DNA of 64,000 nucleotides from Solirubrobacter deserti (lineage in GTDB: Bacteria > Actinomycetota > Thermoleophilia > Solirubrobacterales > Solirubrobacteraceae), in NCBI RefSeq assembly GCF_003344625.1, contig NZ_QPKJ02000006.1:124001-188000 (forward strand). The letters run 5' to 3'. A program made the position numbers and the translations under genes. The notes below the pieces were generated by a model. That model was given only the letters and a program-made list of their open reading frames with translations. It ran no database searches and was not told the DNA's origin. The stretch's first letter is position 1. Every line of letters starts with the position of its first letter. Shown here one piece after another: positions 24,181 through 34,728 of this stretch.

Positions 24181-26277
24181 ATGCCTGTCCAGACGGCGCG
24201 CTGGGAAAGATCTGCGTTCATGGCGCGCTCAAGCGGAGGAGCGGTAGGGCCGGACCAGCCCCTGAGCGTGGATGACACGCCGGTCCTGCGCGGGATTCTC
24301 GAGCGCATCAGTGAGGCGCTGATCGTGCTCGATCACGGGTTCCGCTGCGTGTATCTGAATCGCAGCGCCGCCCGCCGGCTCGCACGGCCTCCCGAGGCGG
24401 TTCTGCACCACAACCTGCTCGAGCTGTTCCCGAACGCAGCCGGTACCGCGCTGCACAACGCGTGCGTGCATGCGCTGCGTGAGCAGGTGGCCGTCACCTT
24501 CGAGGGGTCGATCGCGCCGCTCGACGGCTGGTTCGAGGCACGGCTGCAGCCGACGCCGACCCACCTGGTGGCCATCCTGCAGGACGTCAGCGAGCGCAAG
24601 CGCACCGAGCTCGAGCTCGGACGCAGCGAACGCCGGTACCGGGTGCTGAGCCACGCACTGAGCAGCGTCGTCTGGCAGGCCGGCGCGGACGGCCGCCCCA
24701 CGCACGCGACCGACTGGGGGGCCTTGACCGGTCACCCCGTGAGCACAACCGGCGAGCCGAACTGGGCCGAGGTGGTCCACCCGGAGGACGCTGCGGGCCT
24801 GGGCGATGTGTGGCGCCGGGCGCTCGAGCGCGGTGAGGAGTTCGATCACCTGTTCCGGCTGCGACACGCCGATGGGCACTGGCTTCACCTGCGCATTCAC
24901 GGCGTACCCGTGGTTCAAGACGGCGTCGTCCAAGAGTGGATCGGCGTCGTCGACGACCTGTCCGATCACATGGCGGCGGAGGAGGCGCTGCGGCGCGCCG
25001 CGTTCGAGGATCCGTTGACGGGCCTGCCGAACCGCACCGTGTTCCTGCAGCGGCTACACGAGATCCTCGCGCGCCGGCGGCATTGCGCCGCGATCCTCTA
25101 TGTCGACCTCGACGACTTCAAGTCGGTCAACGACCGGTTCGGGCACGCGACGGGCGACGCGTTGCTGCGTGAAGTCGCGGATCGGCTGCTGCAGGTCGTC
25201 CGTCCCAGCGACATCGTCAGCCGCCTGAGCGGCGACGAGTTCGCGATCATCTGCGACGACCTGGAGGCCGGCGAGGAGGCGACCACCGTCGCGGCGCGGC
25301 TCTGCCAGGCGCTGTCGACGCCGCTGGCTCACGACGAGCGCGTGCACCCGTCGGCCTCGATCGGCGTCACTGTCGTCGGCCCGGATGACAGCGACGATCC
25401 CGAGCGCGTGCTGCGGGCCGCCGACGCCGCGATGTACCGCGCGAAGGCGCTCGGTGGCGGCGCAGTCGAGGTCTTCGACGACGCGCTGCGTCAGCGCCTG
25501 CAAGAACGCATCGAGATCGAAGCGGAGCTGCGCGCCGGATTGCGTCAGGGTGCGCTCAACCTGCACTTCCAGCCGATCATCGCGCTCGACGGCGAGCCGC
25601 CGTCCGTCGAGAGCCTGTTGCGTTGGCAGCGTCCGGGCGGCCCCGCCATCCCAGCCTCGGACGCGATCTCCGTCGCAGAGGCGACGGGGCTGATCGCGCC
25701 GATCGGGCGCGCGGTCCTCGCCCTCGCCTGCCAGCGGTGCGCGCGCTGGGACGCCGACATCCGGGTCGCCGTGAATGTCTCCGCGCGCCAGCTGGCACGC
25801 CCCGATCAACTCGTCGCGGACGTGACCGGCGCCCTCGAAGCCAGCGGCCTGCCCCCAGAGCGGCTCGCGCTCGAGATCACCGAGACGGTCCTGATGGACG
25901 ACATGTTCCAGAGCGAAGCGGTCGTCAACCGCCTGCGCGCGCTCGGCGTCCACCTCGAGATCGACGACTTCGGCGTCGGCTACTCGTCGCTCTCGTACCT
26001 GCACCGGCTGCCCGTGCACGCCCTCAAGCTCGATCGCACGTTCATCGCCGGCCTGCCCGACGACACCGCGAGCGCCCGCATCCTGGAAGCGGTGGTCGGC
26101 CTCGCCTCCGCCTTCGAGATCCGGGTCATCGCCGAAGGCGTCGAGACGATGGCCCAGCTGCGCGCCGTCCGTGATGCCGGCTGCCACGCCGCACAGGGGT
26201 ACGCACTCGCTCGCCCCTGCCCCGGCGACGAGCTCCCGCAGCGGCTGCGTGAAGCGCTCGCCGTGGCCGCTCGCTGA
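24181..26277 (+). CDS. PAS-PAS-GGDEF-EAL cyclic-di-GMP turnover protein
   Basis: 698 aa from the ATG at 24181 (an ATG at 24220 and an upstream start at 24055 are alternatives). Two PAS sensors (about residues 20-140 and 155-270) precede a GGDEF domain (about 280-440) and an EAL domain (about 450-695). The diguanylate cyclase signature is SGDEF (from residue 350) with VDLDDFKSVNDRFGHATGD upstream; Ser in place of the first Gly is seen in some active enzymes. The EAL domain has the catalytic set: VESLLRW (EAL read as ESL), EITETVLMDD, EIDDFGVGYSSLSYL, KLDRTFI, AEGVET. Phosphodiesterase activity is therefore likely. No membrane segment, so it is a cytoplasmic sensor protein. Monocistronic by spacing. 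Confidence 0.92.
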   Translation: MPVQTARWERSAFMARSSGGAVGPDQPLSVDDTPVLRGILERISEALIVLDHGFRCVYLNRSAARRLARPPEAVLHHNLLELFPNAAGTALHNACVHALREQVAVTFEGSIAPLDGWFEARLQPTPTHLVAILQDVSERKRTELELGRSERRYRVLSHALSSVVWQAGADGRPTHATDWGALTGHPVSTTGEPNWAEVVHPEDAAGLGDVWRRALERGEEFDHLFRLRHADGHWLHLRIHGVPVVQDGVVQEWIGVVDDLSDHMAAEEALRRAAFEDPLTGLPNRTVFLQRLHEILARRRHCAAILYVDLDDFKSVNDRFGHATGDALLREVADRLLQVVRPSDIVSRLSGDEFAIICDDLEAGEEATTVAARLCQALSTPLAHDERVHPSASIGVTVVGPDDSDDPERVLRAADAAMYRAKALGGGAVEVFDDALRQRLQERIEIEAELRAGLRQGALNLHFQPIIALDGEPPSVESLLRWQRPGGPAIPASDAISVAEATGLIAPIGRAVLALACQRCARWDADIRVAVNVSARQLARPDQLVADVTGALEASGLPPERLALEITETVLMDDMFQSEAVVNRLRALGVHLEIDDFGVGYSSLSYLHRLPVHALKLDRTFIAGLPDDTASARILEAVVGLASAFEIRVIAEGVETMAQLRAVRDAGCHAAQGYALARPCPGDELPQRLREALAVAAR

Positions 26278-26322
26278 AGCCGCTGCGCGTTCCTTCGACA
26301 CCGGCTGGGTAGGCGACCAGCG

Positions 26323-28419
<2,097 letters not shown>

Positions 28420-28422
28420 CCG

Positions 28423-28773
28423 ATGCCTTTCGCCGTGGACCGCCGTGACATAGAGGACACCGTCGTCGTCGCCGTGCGCGGTGAGCTGGACATCGGCACC
28501 GCTCCCGACCTCCGTGTCGCGCTGATGGAGGCGATCGAGCGCCAGCCTGACGGGCGGATCATCGCCGACCTCGAAGGCCTCGAGTTCATCGACTCGGCCG
28601 GTCTCGGCATTCTCATCGGCGGTCGCAAACGCGCCCAAGCCGGCGGCGGGGACCTCGTCCTCGTCAGCACGGGCCGCAACGTCGCCAAGATCCTCGAGCT
28701 CACCGGGCTCATGCGGGTCTTCGACGTCTACAGCTCGGTCTCAGACGCGCGTGAGGCCGCCCGACCCGACTGA
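28423..28773 (+). CDS. STAS-domain anti-sigma-factor antagonist
   Basis: 116 aa, one STAS domain. The strand VVVAVRGELDIGTAPDLRVA and the segment FIDSAGLGILIGGRKRA are diagnostic; the Ser in DSAGL is the residue phosphorylated by an anti-sigma kinase and dephosphorylated by SpoIIE-type phosphatases. It starts 3 bases after glgX and is probably co-transcribed and coupled to it. No anti-sigma kinase gene is in the window, so its sigma-factor partner is unknown; the GAF-SpoIIE protein at 20639 is a candidate activator. Confidence 0.92.
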   Translation: MPFAVDRRDIEDTVVVAVRGELDIGTAPDLRVALMEAIERQPDGRIIADLEGLEFIDSAGLGILIGGRKRAQAGGGDLVLVSTGRNVAKILELTGLMRVFDVYSSVSDAREAARPD

Positions 28774-28815
28774 CGGTGCTCCCGCGCAGGTCCAACTCCT
28801 GCACGGTCGTGCCTC

Positions 28816-30882
28816 TCACGCCCCCAGCAGGTTGTGGACGATCAGGTCGATCAGCTTGATCCCGACGAACGGCGCCACGAGGCCGCCGACGCCGTATATC
28901 AGCAGGTTGCGGCGCAGCAGTGCAGTGGCGCCGGCGGCCTTGTACTTGACACCGCGGAGCGCGATCGGCACCAGCAGCGGGATCACGATCGCGTTGAAGA
29001 CGATCGCGGAGATGATCGCCGACTGCGGCGTGCCGAGGTCCATGAGGTTCAGCTGCGCCAACGGGCCTTCGGACTCGCCGGCCGCCGCGTAGGTGGAGAC
29101 GAAGATCGCGGGCAGGATCGCGAAGTACTTGGCGATGTCGTTGGCGATGCTGAACGTGGTCAGTGCGCCGCGCGTGATCAGCAGCTGCTTGCCGACCTCG
29201 ACGATCTCGATGAGCTTCGTCGGGTTGGAGTCCAGGTCGACCATGTTCCCGGCCTCGCGGGCGGCCTGCGTGCCGGTGTTCATCGTCACGCCGACGTCCG
29301 CCTGCGCGAGCGCGGGCGCGTCGTTGGTGCCGTCGCCGGTCATCGCGACCAGCCGCCCGTTCGCCTGCTCCTCCTTGATCAGCTGCAGCTTGCGCTCCGG
29401 CGTGGCCTCGGCCAGAAAGTCGTCGACGCCCGCCTCCTCGGCGATCTTCGCGGCCGTCAGGCGGTTGTCGCCGGTGACCATGATCGTCCGGATGCCCATC
29501 GCCCGCAGCTGCTCGAAGCGCGCGGCCATGCCCTCCTTGACCGTGTCCTTGAGATGGATCACGCCGAGCACCTGCGCGTCGCGCGCGACCGCCAGCGGCG
29601 TGCCGCCCTCGCGCGAGATCTTGTCCAGCACGCTCTGCAACTCGTGCGGCGCCTGGCCGCCCTCGCCCTCGACGAAGCGGACGATGGCCTCCCCCGCGCC
29701 CTTGCGCAGCCGCGAACCGTCATGGTCGATGCCGCTCATCCGCGACTCGGCCGTGAACGGCACGAACTCGTGCGTACCGAGCTCACGCTCGCGGATCCCG
29801 TAGCGCTTGGCCAGGACGACCACGCTGCGCCCCTCGGGCGTCTCGTCGGCGAGGCTCGCCAGTTGCGCCGCCTCCGCCAGCTCGATCTCCTCCACCCCGG
29901 GCATCGGCACGAACTCCGCCGCCTGCCGGTTGCCGAGAGTGATCGTGCCGGTCTTGTCGAGCAGCAGCACGTCCACGTCGCCGGACGCCTCCACCGCGCG
30001 CCCGCTCAGCGCGAGCACGTTGCGCCGCACCAGGCGATCCATGCCCGCGATGCCGATCGCGCTCAGCAGCGCGCCGATCGTCGTCGGGATCAGCGCGACC
30101 AGCAACGCGATCAGCGTCGTCAAGGACACGTCCGTACCCGCGAAGTCGGCGAACGGCCGCAACGCGACCACGACGACCAGGAACACGAGCGTGAGGCCGG
30201 CGAGCAGGATGTTGAGCGCGATCTCGTTCGGCGTCTTGCGCCGCTCGGCGCCCTCCACCAGATTGATCATGCGGTCCAGGAAGGACTTGCCGGGCTCCTG
30301 CGTGATCTCCACCACGATCCGGTCGCTCAGCACGCGCGTACCGCCCGTCACGGCGCTGCGGTCCCCACCCGACTCGCGGATCACCGGTGCCGACTCGCCC
30401 GTGATCGCGGACTCATCCACCGAGGCGATGCCCTCGATCACCGTGCCGTCGCCCGGGATCACCTCGCCGGCCACCACGACGACGACGTCGCCCTTGGCCA
30501 AATCGGAGGCCGCGACCTCCGATCCGTCCTGCAGCTTGGCGGTGGTCGTGGTGCGCATGGAGCGCAACGCCGCGGCCTGTGCCCGGCCTCGGCCCTCGGC
30601 CAGTGCTTCGGCCAGGTTGGCGAAGACGACCGTCAGCCACAGCCAGATCGCGATGGTGACCGAGAACCAGCGCGGGTCCTCGCCCCACCCGGCCGCGGCC
30701 GCCAGGGTCGTCATCACCGCGCCGACCTCGACCACGAACATCACCGGGTTGCGCAACTGCACCCGCGGGTCGAGCTTCTCCAGCGAGGCCCCGATCGCCG
30801 GCCACAGGATGTCCGGCGTGAACAGGGACCTGGACTCGCGCTGCGGCGACTGCGGGGTTTCGGGTTCAGCGATGGCGGTCAT
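28816..30882 (-). CDS. kdpB: Potassium-transporting ATPase subunit B
   Basis: 688 aa, the standard length. P-type ATPase catalytic subunit of the high-affinity K+ uptake complex KdpFABC. The TGES-like actuator loop ([16 protein letters not shown]), the phosphorylated Asp in [12 protein letters not shown], the nucleotide-binding KGAGEAIV and the hinge [17 protein letters not shown] are all intact. The ATG overlaps the kdpC stop by 4 bases (ATGA), so gene order on the transcript is F-like, F, A, C, B. That differs from the common F-A-B-C order: here kdpC precedes kdpB. No kdpDE sensor/regulator pair follows within the window. Confidence 0.97.
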   Translation of the reverse strand: MTAIAEPETPQSPQRESRSLFTPDILWPAIGASLEKLDPRVQLRNPVMFVVEVGAVMTTLAAAAGWGEDPRWFSVTIAIWLWLTVVFANLAEALAEGRGRAQAAALRSMRTTTTAKLQDGSEVAASDLAKGDVVVVVAGEVIPGDGTVIEGIASVDESAITGESAPVIRESGGDRSAVTGGTRVLSDRIVVEITQEPGKSFLDRMINLVEGAERRKTPNEIALNILLAGLTLVFLVVVVALRPFADFAGTDVSLTTLIALLVALIPTTIGALLSAIGIAGMDRLVRRNVLALSGRAVEASGDVDVLLLDKTGTITLGNRQAAEFVPMPGVEEIELAEAAQLASLADETPEGRSVVVLAKRYGIRERELGTHEFVPFTAESRMSGIDHDGSRLRKGAGEAIVRFVEGEGGQAPHELQSVLDKISREGGTPLAVARDAQVLGVIHLKDTVKEGMAARFEQLRAMGIRTIMVTGDNRLTAAKIAEEAGVDDFLAEATPERKLQLIKEEQANGRLVAMTGDGTNDAPALAQADVGVTMNTGTQAAREAGNMVDLDSNPTKLIEIVEVGKQLLITRGALTTFSIANDIAKYFAILPAIFVSTYAAAGESEGPLAQLNLMDLGTPQSAIISAIVFNAIVIPLLVPIALRGVKYKAAGATALLRRNLLIYGVGGLVAPFVGIKLIDLIVHNLLGA

Positions 30883-31424
30883 CGGTCAAGCGCCTCATTG
30901 AGCTTGGTGGTGTTCACGCCTGGCTCGCCGAAGAGCCCGAGGAAGCGGCCGTCGGTCGCCTGCTCGACGAGCTCGTCGACGCGCTCGGGCGCGATGCCTC
31001 GAACGGCGGCAACGCGGCGTGCCTGGATGGCGGCGTTCTGCGCGGAGATGTGCGGGTCCACGCCCGAGCCGGACGTGGTCACGGCGTCGGCGGGGACCTT
31101 GTCGTTGGTCAGCCCCGGGTTGTACTGGCCGTTGAGGGCGATGTAGGCCGCGAGCTGGTCGCGGTAGAAGGAGCGCGCCGCGCTCGAGTTCGGGCCGCGG
31201 TTAGAGAAGAACGTGGCCTCCGGGTCGTACTCGGTCTGGGACGGGCGCGGCTGGAAGTAGCGCGGATCCGCCTTGGTGTCCTTGGCGATCAGGTCGGGGT
31301 TGCCGTCCGCGTTGTCGCCGAACGTGACCTGCGCGACCCCGGTGACCACGAGCGGATACGCCAGGCCGAGCACGAGGGTGAACATGACGACCGCGATCGC
31401 GGACGTGATCAGGTTTCGTTTCAT
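30879..31424 (-). CDS. kdpC: Potassium-transporting ATPase subunit C
   Basis: 181 aa. One N-terminal membrane helix ([20 protein letters not shown]) and a periplasmic-side domain with the family signature [16 protein letters not shown] and [13 protein letters not shown]. It stabilises the KdpFABC complex and raises ATP affinity. It starts 3 bases after the kdpA stop and overlaps kdpB by 4 bases. It is placed between A and B rather than after B. Confidence 0.95.
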   Translation of the reverse strand: MKRNLITSAIAVVMFTLVLGLAYPLVVTGVAQVTFGDNADGNPDLIAKDTKADPRYFQPRPSQTEYDPEATFFSNRGPNSSAARSFYRDQLAAYIALNGQYNPGLTNDKVPADAVTTSGSGVDPHISAQNAAIQARRVAAVRGIAPERVDELVEQATDGRFLGLFGEPGVNTTKLNEALDR

Positions 31425-31427
31425 GGC

Positions 31428-33074
31428 TTAGAAGAGCTGCGTTGTGAGGCCCTGGACGACGGGCCCGAGGAGGAAGGCGGGAAGGAACGTGAGCGCGCCG
31501 ACGATCACCACCGTGCCGACCGTCAGGCCGGCGAAGGTGGGCGTGTCGGTGCGCATGGTCCCCAGGCCGGCGGGAGCGGCGCGCTTGTTGCGCATCGCGC
31601 CGGCGAGGGCGAGAGTGAGGACGATCGGGACGAAACGGCCGATCAGCATCGTCAAGCCGCCGAGCAGGTCGGCGAACGTGACGCCGTTCGCGCCGAGGTT
31701 GCCGGCCTCAGGCTGCAGGTAGCCCGTGTAGCCCGCGAACGCGGAGCCGTTGTTGTTGGCCTGCGACAGGTACGCGTAGAGCGTCTCGCTGAAGCCCTGC
31801 GGGCCGGACGCGTAGATCGACGGTCCGCCGTGCCCGGTGCCGAGCGCCAGGCTGGTCGTGACCAGCACGAGCAGCGGCGTGGCCAGCAGTGCCAGCACGA
31901 CGAGCTTGATCTCGCGCGCCTCGAGCTTCTTGCCCAGGTACTCGGGCGTGCGCCCGACCATCAGGCCGCCGATGAACACGGCGAGCAGGACGTACAGCAG
32001 CATCGTGTACAGGCCGGTGCCGACGCCGCCGAAGATCGACTCGCCGAAGCCGAGGTTGACCATCGGGATCAGGCCGCCGATGCCGGTCAGCGACTCGAAC
32101 GCGGCGTTCACCGCGCCGGTCGAGGTGGCCGTGGTGACGACGGTCCACAGCGCGGTGCCCCCGGTGCCGAAGCGCAGCTCCTTGCCCTCCAGGTTCGCGC
32201 CCGTCAGGCCGGCGGCCTGCTGTGCCGGGGTGACGCTCGACTCCGCCAGGTAGACGGCGACGACGCCGATCACGAACACCGTGAACATGACGCCGAAGAC
32301 GGTCCAGCCCTGGCGGCGGGAGCCGACCATCCGCCCGTACGTGTACGTGAGCGAGGCGGGGATGGCGAGCATCGCCAGCATCTCGACGAAGTTCGTGAAC
32401 CCGTTCGGGTTCTCGTACGGGAACGCCGAGTTGACGTTGAAGAAGCCGCCGCCGTTGGTGCCGAGCAGCTTGATGATCTCCTGCGAGGCCACCGGCCCCC
32501 AGTCCGAGAGTGACTGCACGACGCCCTGGGACGCCAGCAGCAGCGCGCCGACGACGCTGATCGGCAGCAGCACGTACATGACCGTGCGCGTCAGGTCCTG
32601 CCAGAAGTTGCCGAGCGGCTTGCTCGCGATGCCGCGGATGAGCGCGATCAACACGGTGATGCCAACGGCGGCGGACACGAAGTTCTGCACGGCCAGACCG
32701 GCCATCTGGCTGAAATAGGACAGCGTCGTCTCGCCGCCGTAGAACTGCCAGTTCGTGTTCGTCACGAACGAGGACACGGTGTTGAACGACAGATCCCACG
32801 TCCCGGAGTTGAACCCGTTGGGATTGAACGGATGCGCGGTCTGCGTGCGCAGGATCAGGTACAGCAGCAGCCACGAAACGAGGCTGAACAGCACCACGCT
32901 CGCGGCGTAGGTCTTCCAGGTCTGAGAGGCGGGTTCCACCCGGAGCAGCTTCAGAACGAGCCGTTCGACGGGGCGGATGCGCTCGCTCGTGTACACGCGA
33001 GCCATGTAGCCGCCCAACAGCGGCACGATCGCGAGCAGGACGGCGCAGAAGACGATGATCTGGACGACCCCCAT
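31428..33074 (-). CDS. kdpA: Potassium-transporting ATPase subunit A
   Basis: 548 aa, ten predicted membrane helices. It forms the K+ selectivity filter and channel-like entry of KdpFABC. The four pore-loop regions typical of the SKT family are visible, for example SFVTNTNWQFYGGE, LLGTNGGGFFNVNSAFPYEN, FESLTGIGGLIPMVN and NNNGSAFAGY. The ATG at 33074 overlaps the kdpF TGA by one base (TGATG); a GTG one codon earlier is also possible. Confidence 0.97.
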   Translation of the reverse strand: MGVVQIIVFCAVLLAIVPLLGGYMARVYTSERIRPVERLVLKLLRVEPASQTWKTYAASVVLFSLVSWLLLYLILRTQTAHPFNPNGFNSGTWDLSFNTVSSFVTNTNWQFYGGETTLSYFSQMAGLAVQNFVSAAVGITVLIALIRGIASKPLGNFWQDLTRTVMYVLLPISVVGALLLASQGVVQSLSDWGPVASQEIIKLLGTNGGGFFNVNSAFPYENPNGFTNFVEMLAMLAIPASLTYTYGRMVGSRRQGWTVFGVMFTVFVIGVVAVYLAESSVTPAQQAAGLTGANLEGKELRFGTGGTALWTVVTTATSTGAVNAAFESLTGIGGLIPMVNLGFGESIFGGVGTGLYTMLLYVLLAVFIGGLMVGRTPEYLGKKLEAREIKLVVLALLATPLLVLVTTSLALGTGHGGPSIYASGPQGFSETLYAYLSQANNNGSAFAGYTGYLQPEAGNLGANGVTFADLLGGLTMLIGRFVPIVLTLALAGAMRNKRAAPAGLGTMRTDTPTFAGLTVGTVVIVGALTFLPAFLLGPVVQGLTTQLF

Positions 33075-33163
33075 CACAGGCGCTCCCCGCGCAGCAGCGC
33101 ATAGCCGAGGAACGCCGCCAGCAGGACGGCGACGATCAGGCCCAGCGTGTCGGCGGCGCTCAT
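33074..33163 (-). CDS. kdpF: Potassium-transporting ATPase subunit F (microprotein)
   Basis: 29 aa, reading MSAADTLGLIVAVLLAAFL then GYALLRGERL. A single hydrophobic helix ending in a short charged tail with Leu/Arg, the size and shape of KdpF, a lipid-like stabiliser of the Kdp complex. The stop overlaps the kdpA ATG by one base, and the ATG overlaps the stop of the preceding microprotein (ATGA). Position directly before kdpA makes the assignment firm despite its length. Confidence 0.85.
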   Translation of the reverse strand: MSAADTLGLIVAVLLAAFLGYALLRGERL

Positions 33164-33249
33164 ATGCGGTCCACCAGCGCGATCAGGCCGTAGAGCGCGA
33201 TGAAGGCCAGCAGGGCCAGTGCGACGGCGACGAAATCCATGCCATCCAT
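33160..33249 (-). CDS. Second KdpF-like membrane microprotein
   Basis: 29 aa (MDGMDFVAVALALLAFIALY then GLIALVDRI), or 26 aa from the inner ATG at 33240. One hydrophobic helix with a C-terminal Asp-Arg. Its TGA overlaps the kdpF ATG (ATGA), so it is the first gene of the kdp operon and translationally coupled. It resembles KdpF in size and topology but not in exact sequence; it could be a second F subunit or a leader peptide. No clear ribosome-binding site is visible for either start. Confidence 0.6.
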   Translation of the reverse strand: MDGMDFVAVALALLAFIALYGLIALVDRI

Positions 33250-33268
33250 GCTGGTTTTCGCGCGCAAA

Positions 33269-33289
33269 GGCCGCGTACAGAACGCGGCC
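33269..33289 (-). promoter_or_regulatory. Hairpin in the kdp leader
   Basis: An 8-bp perfect inverted repeat (GGCCGCGT / ACGCGGCC) with a 5-base loop lies 20 bases upstream of the first kdp microprotein start. It could be a regulator-binding site or an RNA hairpin. I compared the 117-base leader with the cyclic-di-AMP (ydaO) riboswitch pattern common upstream of K+ genes and saw no match. Confidence 0.4.
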
Positions 33290-33366
33290 CTCGGCATACA
33301 GATTCCGTTAAGGCCGTTTACGCGGTGCAGCGCTGGCCCACGCCGGGGTCGGTGTGGTTCCGAGCT

Positions 33367-33759
33367 TCAGGCTCGGCTCGTGAGTGCTTCACGAGCGCGG
33401 GCGATGGGTCCAGGCGCGTCGGGGTCGGGGAGGAGCTCGGTGGCGTCCGTGACTTCGCTCTTGAGGAGCGACAGCGTGTGTTGCAGGCTGGCCAGGCGCT
33501 CGTCGAGTCGACCGACGTCGCGTTCGATGGCGGCTACTCGCTCGTGTTGCGGCTCGACGATGGCACGCACGCGCATGAGGTCGTCGGCCACCGCGGGCAG
33601 GACGGCAACGATTTCGCGCAGGCCTTGATCGAGCGAGGCCAGCCTGTCGGTCACGATGCGCTCAAGCGTCCGGAGGTTCCTGGCCGCCTCCACCGTCGTG
33701 CCGGCGACCCCGAGAATCGCGTTCGGTACCCGAGTGAGATCTTTGAGTGGACCAAGCAT
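33367..33759 (-). CDS. Hypothetical coiled-coil protein
   Basis: 130 aa from the ATG at 33759, preceded by GGAGGA. A short N-terminal helix (LGPLKDLTRVPNAILGVAGT) is followed by a long heptad-type coiled coil (about residues 25-105, for example IERDVGRLDERLASLQHTLS) and a Pro/Asp-rich end. No signal peptide or membrane helix. Family not recognised. It is 117 bases upstream of the kdp operon on the same strand, with a possible promoter between. Confidence 0.65.
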   Translation of the reverse strand: MLGPLKDLTRVPNAILGVAGTTVEAARNLRTLERIVTDRLASLDQGLREIVAVLPAVADDLMRVRAIVEPQHERVAAIERDVGRLDERLASLQHTLSLLKSEVTDATELLPDPDAPGPIARAREALTSRA

Positions 33760-33895
33760 CACTTCCTCCTCCACGCAGCCACCACAGCTGTTTCGTCTGG
33801 TCTGTCCGGCTGCGCTCGGCGCGATACGCGCGAGGTGCGAGTTGGCACCGCGCGGGCGGGTCTATGTCAGCTTTCTGCTGGCCCTTCGAGGGCGT

Positions 33896-34627
33896 TCAGG
33901 CTGCGAGGACGAAGGACAGGAAGAAGCCGGCCGCCGTCGCGAAGGCGTTGAGGGGGCGTCCGTGTTCGAAGGCTTCGGGCATGAGCGTGTCGGCGAGGGA
34001 CGCGAGGACCGCGCCGCCGGCGAAACCGAGCGCGATGGCGAGGACGTGCTCGCTCAAGTTGCCGCCCAGTGCGCGTCCGAGCACGACGGCCACGGTCAGC
34101 AGCAGCGCGCAGGCGAGCCAGGTGGCTATGACCGTGCGGGCCTTGATCCCTTGCTCGCGCATCGCTTGCGCGCCGACCAGCGACTCCGGCAGGTTCGACG
34201 CGAAGATGGCGACGAGCAGGGTCAGCGATGCGCCTTCGACCAGCGAGACGCCGAGGGCGAGGTTCTCCGGGACCCCGTCCAGCGTCACGGCCGCGAGCAG
34301 CGCGAAGCCGACGCCGCCGCGGGCGCCGGAAGCCGCGACTTCGCGCTCGTCCGGGCCGGACTTGCCGGCGAGGTAGCGGTCCAGACCGGTGTCGAGGGCG
34401 ACGAACGCGGCCGCTCCCGCGAGCAGCCCGAGTCCCGAACGGACGGCTCCTCCGAGCTCAAAGGCCTCCTCGAAGAGCTCGAAGGCCAACGCCGAGATGA
34501 GCGCGCCGCTGGCGAAGGCGAGCAGGACACCGGTGATTCGCCGGGGTGCCGTGACGTACGAGCCGATCGCGGCGCCGATCGCCAGGGCGCTGGACGCCGC
34601 AAGCCCGTAGAGCAGCGCGGTCAACAC
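33896..34627 (-). CDS. ZIP family divalent metal transporter
   Basis: 243 aa with about eight membrane helices, GTG start with AGGA 8 bases upstream. ZIP (ZupT-like) permeases import Zn2+, Fe2+ or Mn2+. The helix-4 metal motif appears as TLDGVPENLALGVSLVEG (Asp replaces the usual His of HNxPE) and the helix-5 motif as IFASNLPESLVGAQ (Ser-Asn where many have His-E-x-P). The variable His-rich loop between helices 3 and 4 is absent. Missing histidines suggest altered metal preference or a divergent ZIP subgroup. Confidence 0.82.
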   Translation of the reverse strand: MLTALLYGLAASSALAIGAAIGSYVTAPRRITGVLLAFASGALISALAFELFEEAFELGGAVRSGLGLLAGAAAFVALDTGLDRYLAGKSGPDEREVAASGARGGVGFALLAAVTLDGVPENLALGVSLVEGASLTLLVAIFASNLPESLVGAQAMREQGIKARTVIATWLACALLLTVAVVLGRALGGNLSEHVLAIALGFAGGAVLASLADTLMPEAFEHGRPLNAFATAAGFFLSFVLAA

Positions 34628-34728
34628 GCTCGTGTCCTACCCGCGCGGCGAGCCAAGCAACGCGTCGAGAATCGCCGATCCGTGCGCGCCCGAACCGGCC
34701 GTCCGTCGCGCTCGAGAGCGAGTCGCTG

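Noticed and set aside
28834..31146. A 770-codon plus-strand open frame over kdpB and kdpC
   Set aside because: Antisense shadow; DKTGTIT and TGDGTNDAP motifs are on the minus strand.
33250..33366. Possible cyclic-di-AMP riboswitch in the kdp leader
   Set aside because: Such riboswitches often precede K+ genes, but none of the conserved blocks could be found; only a simple hairpin is present.
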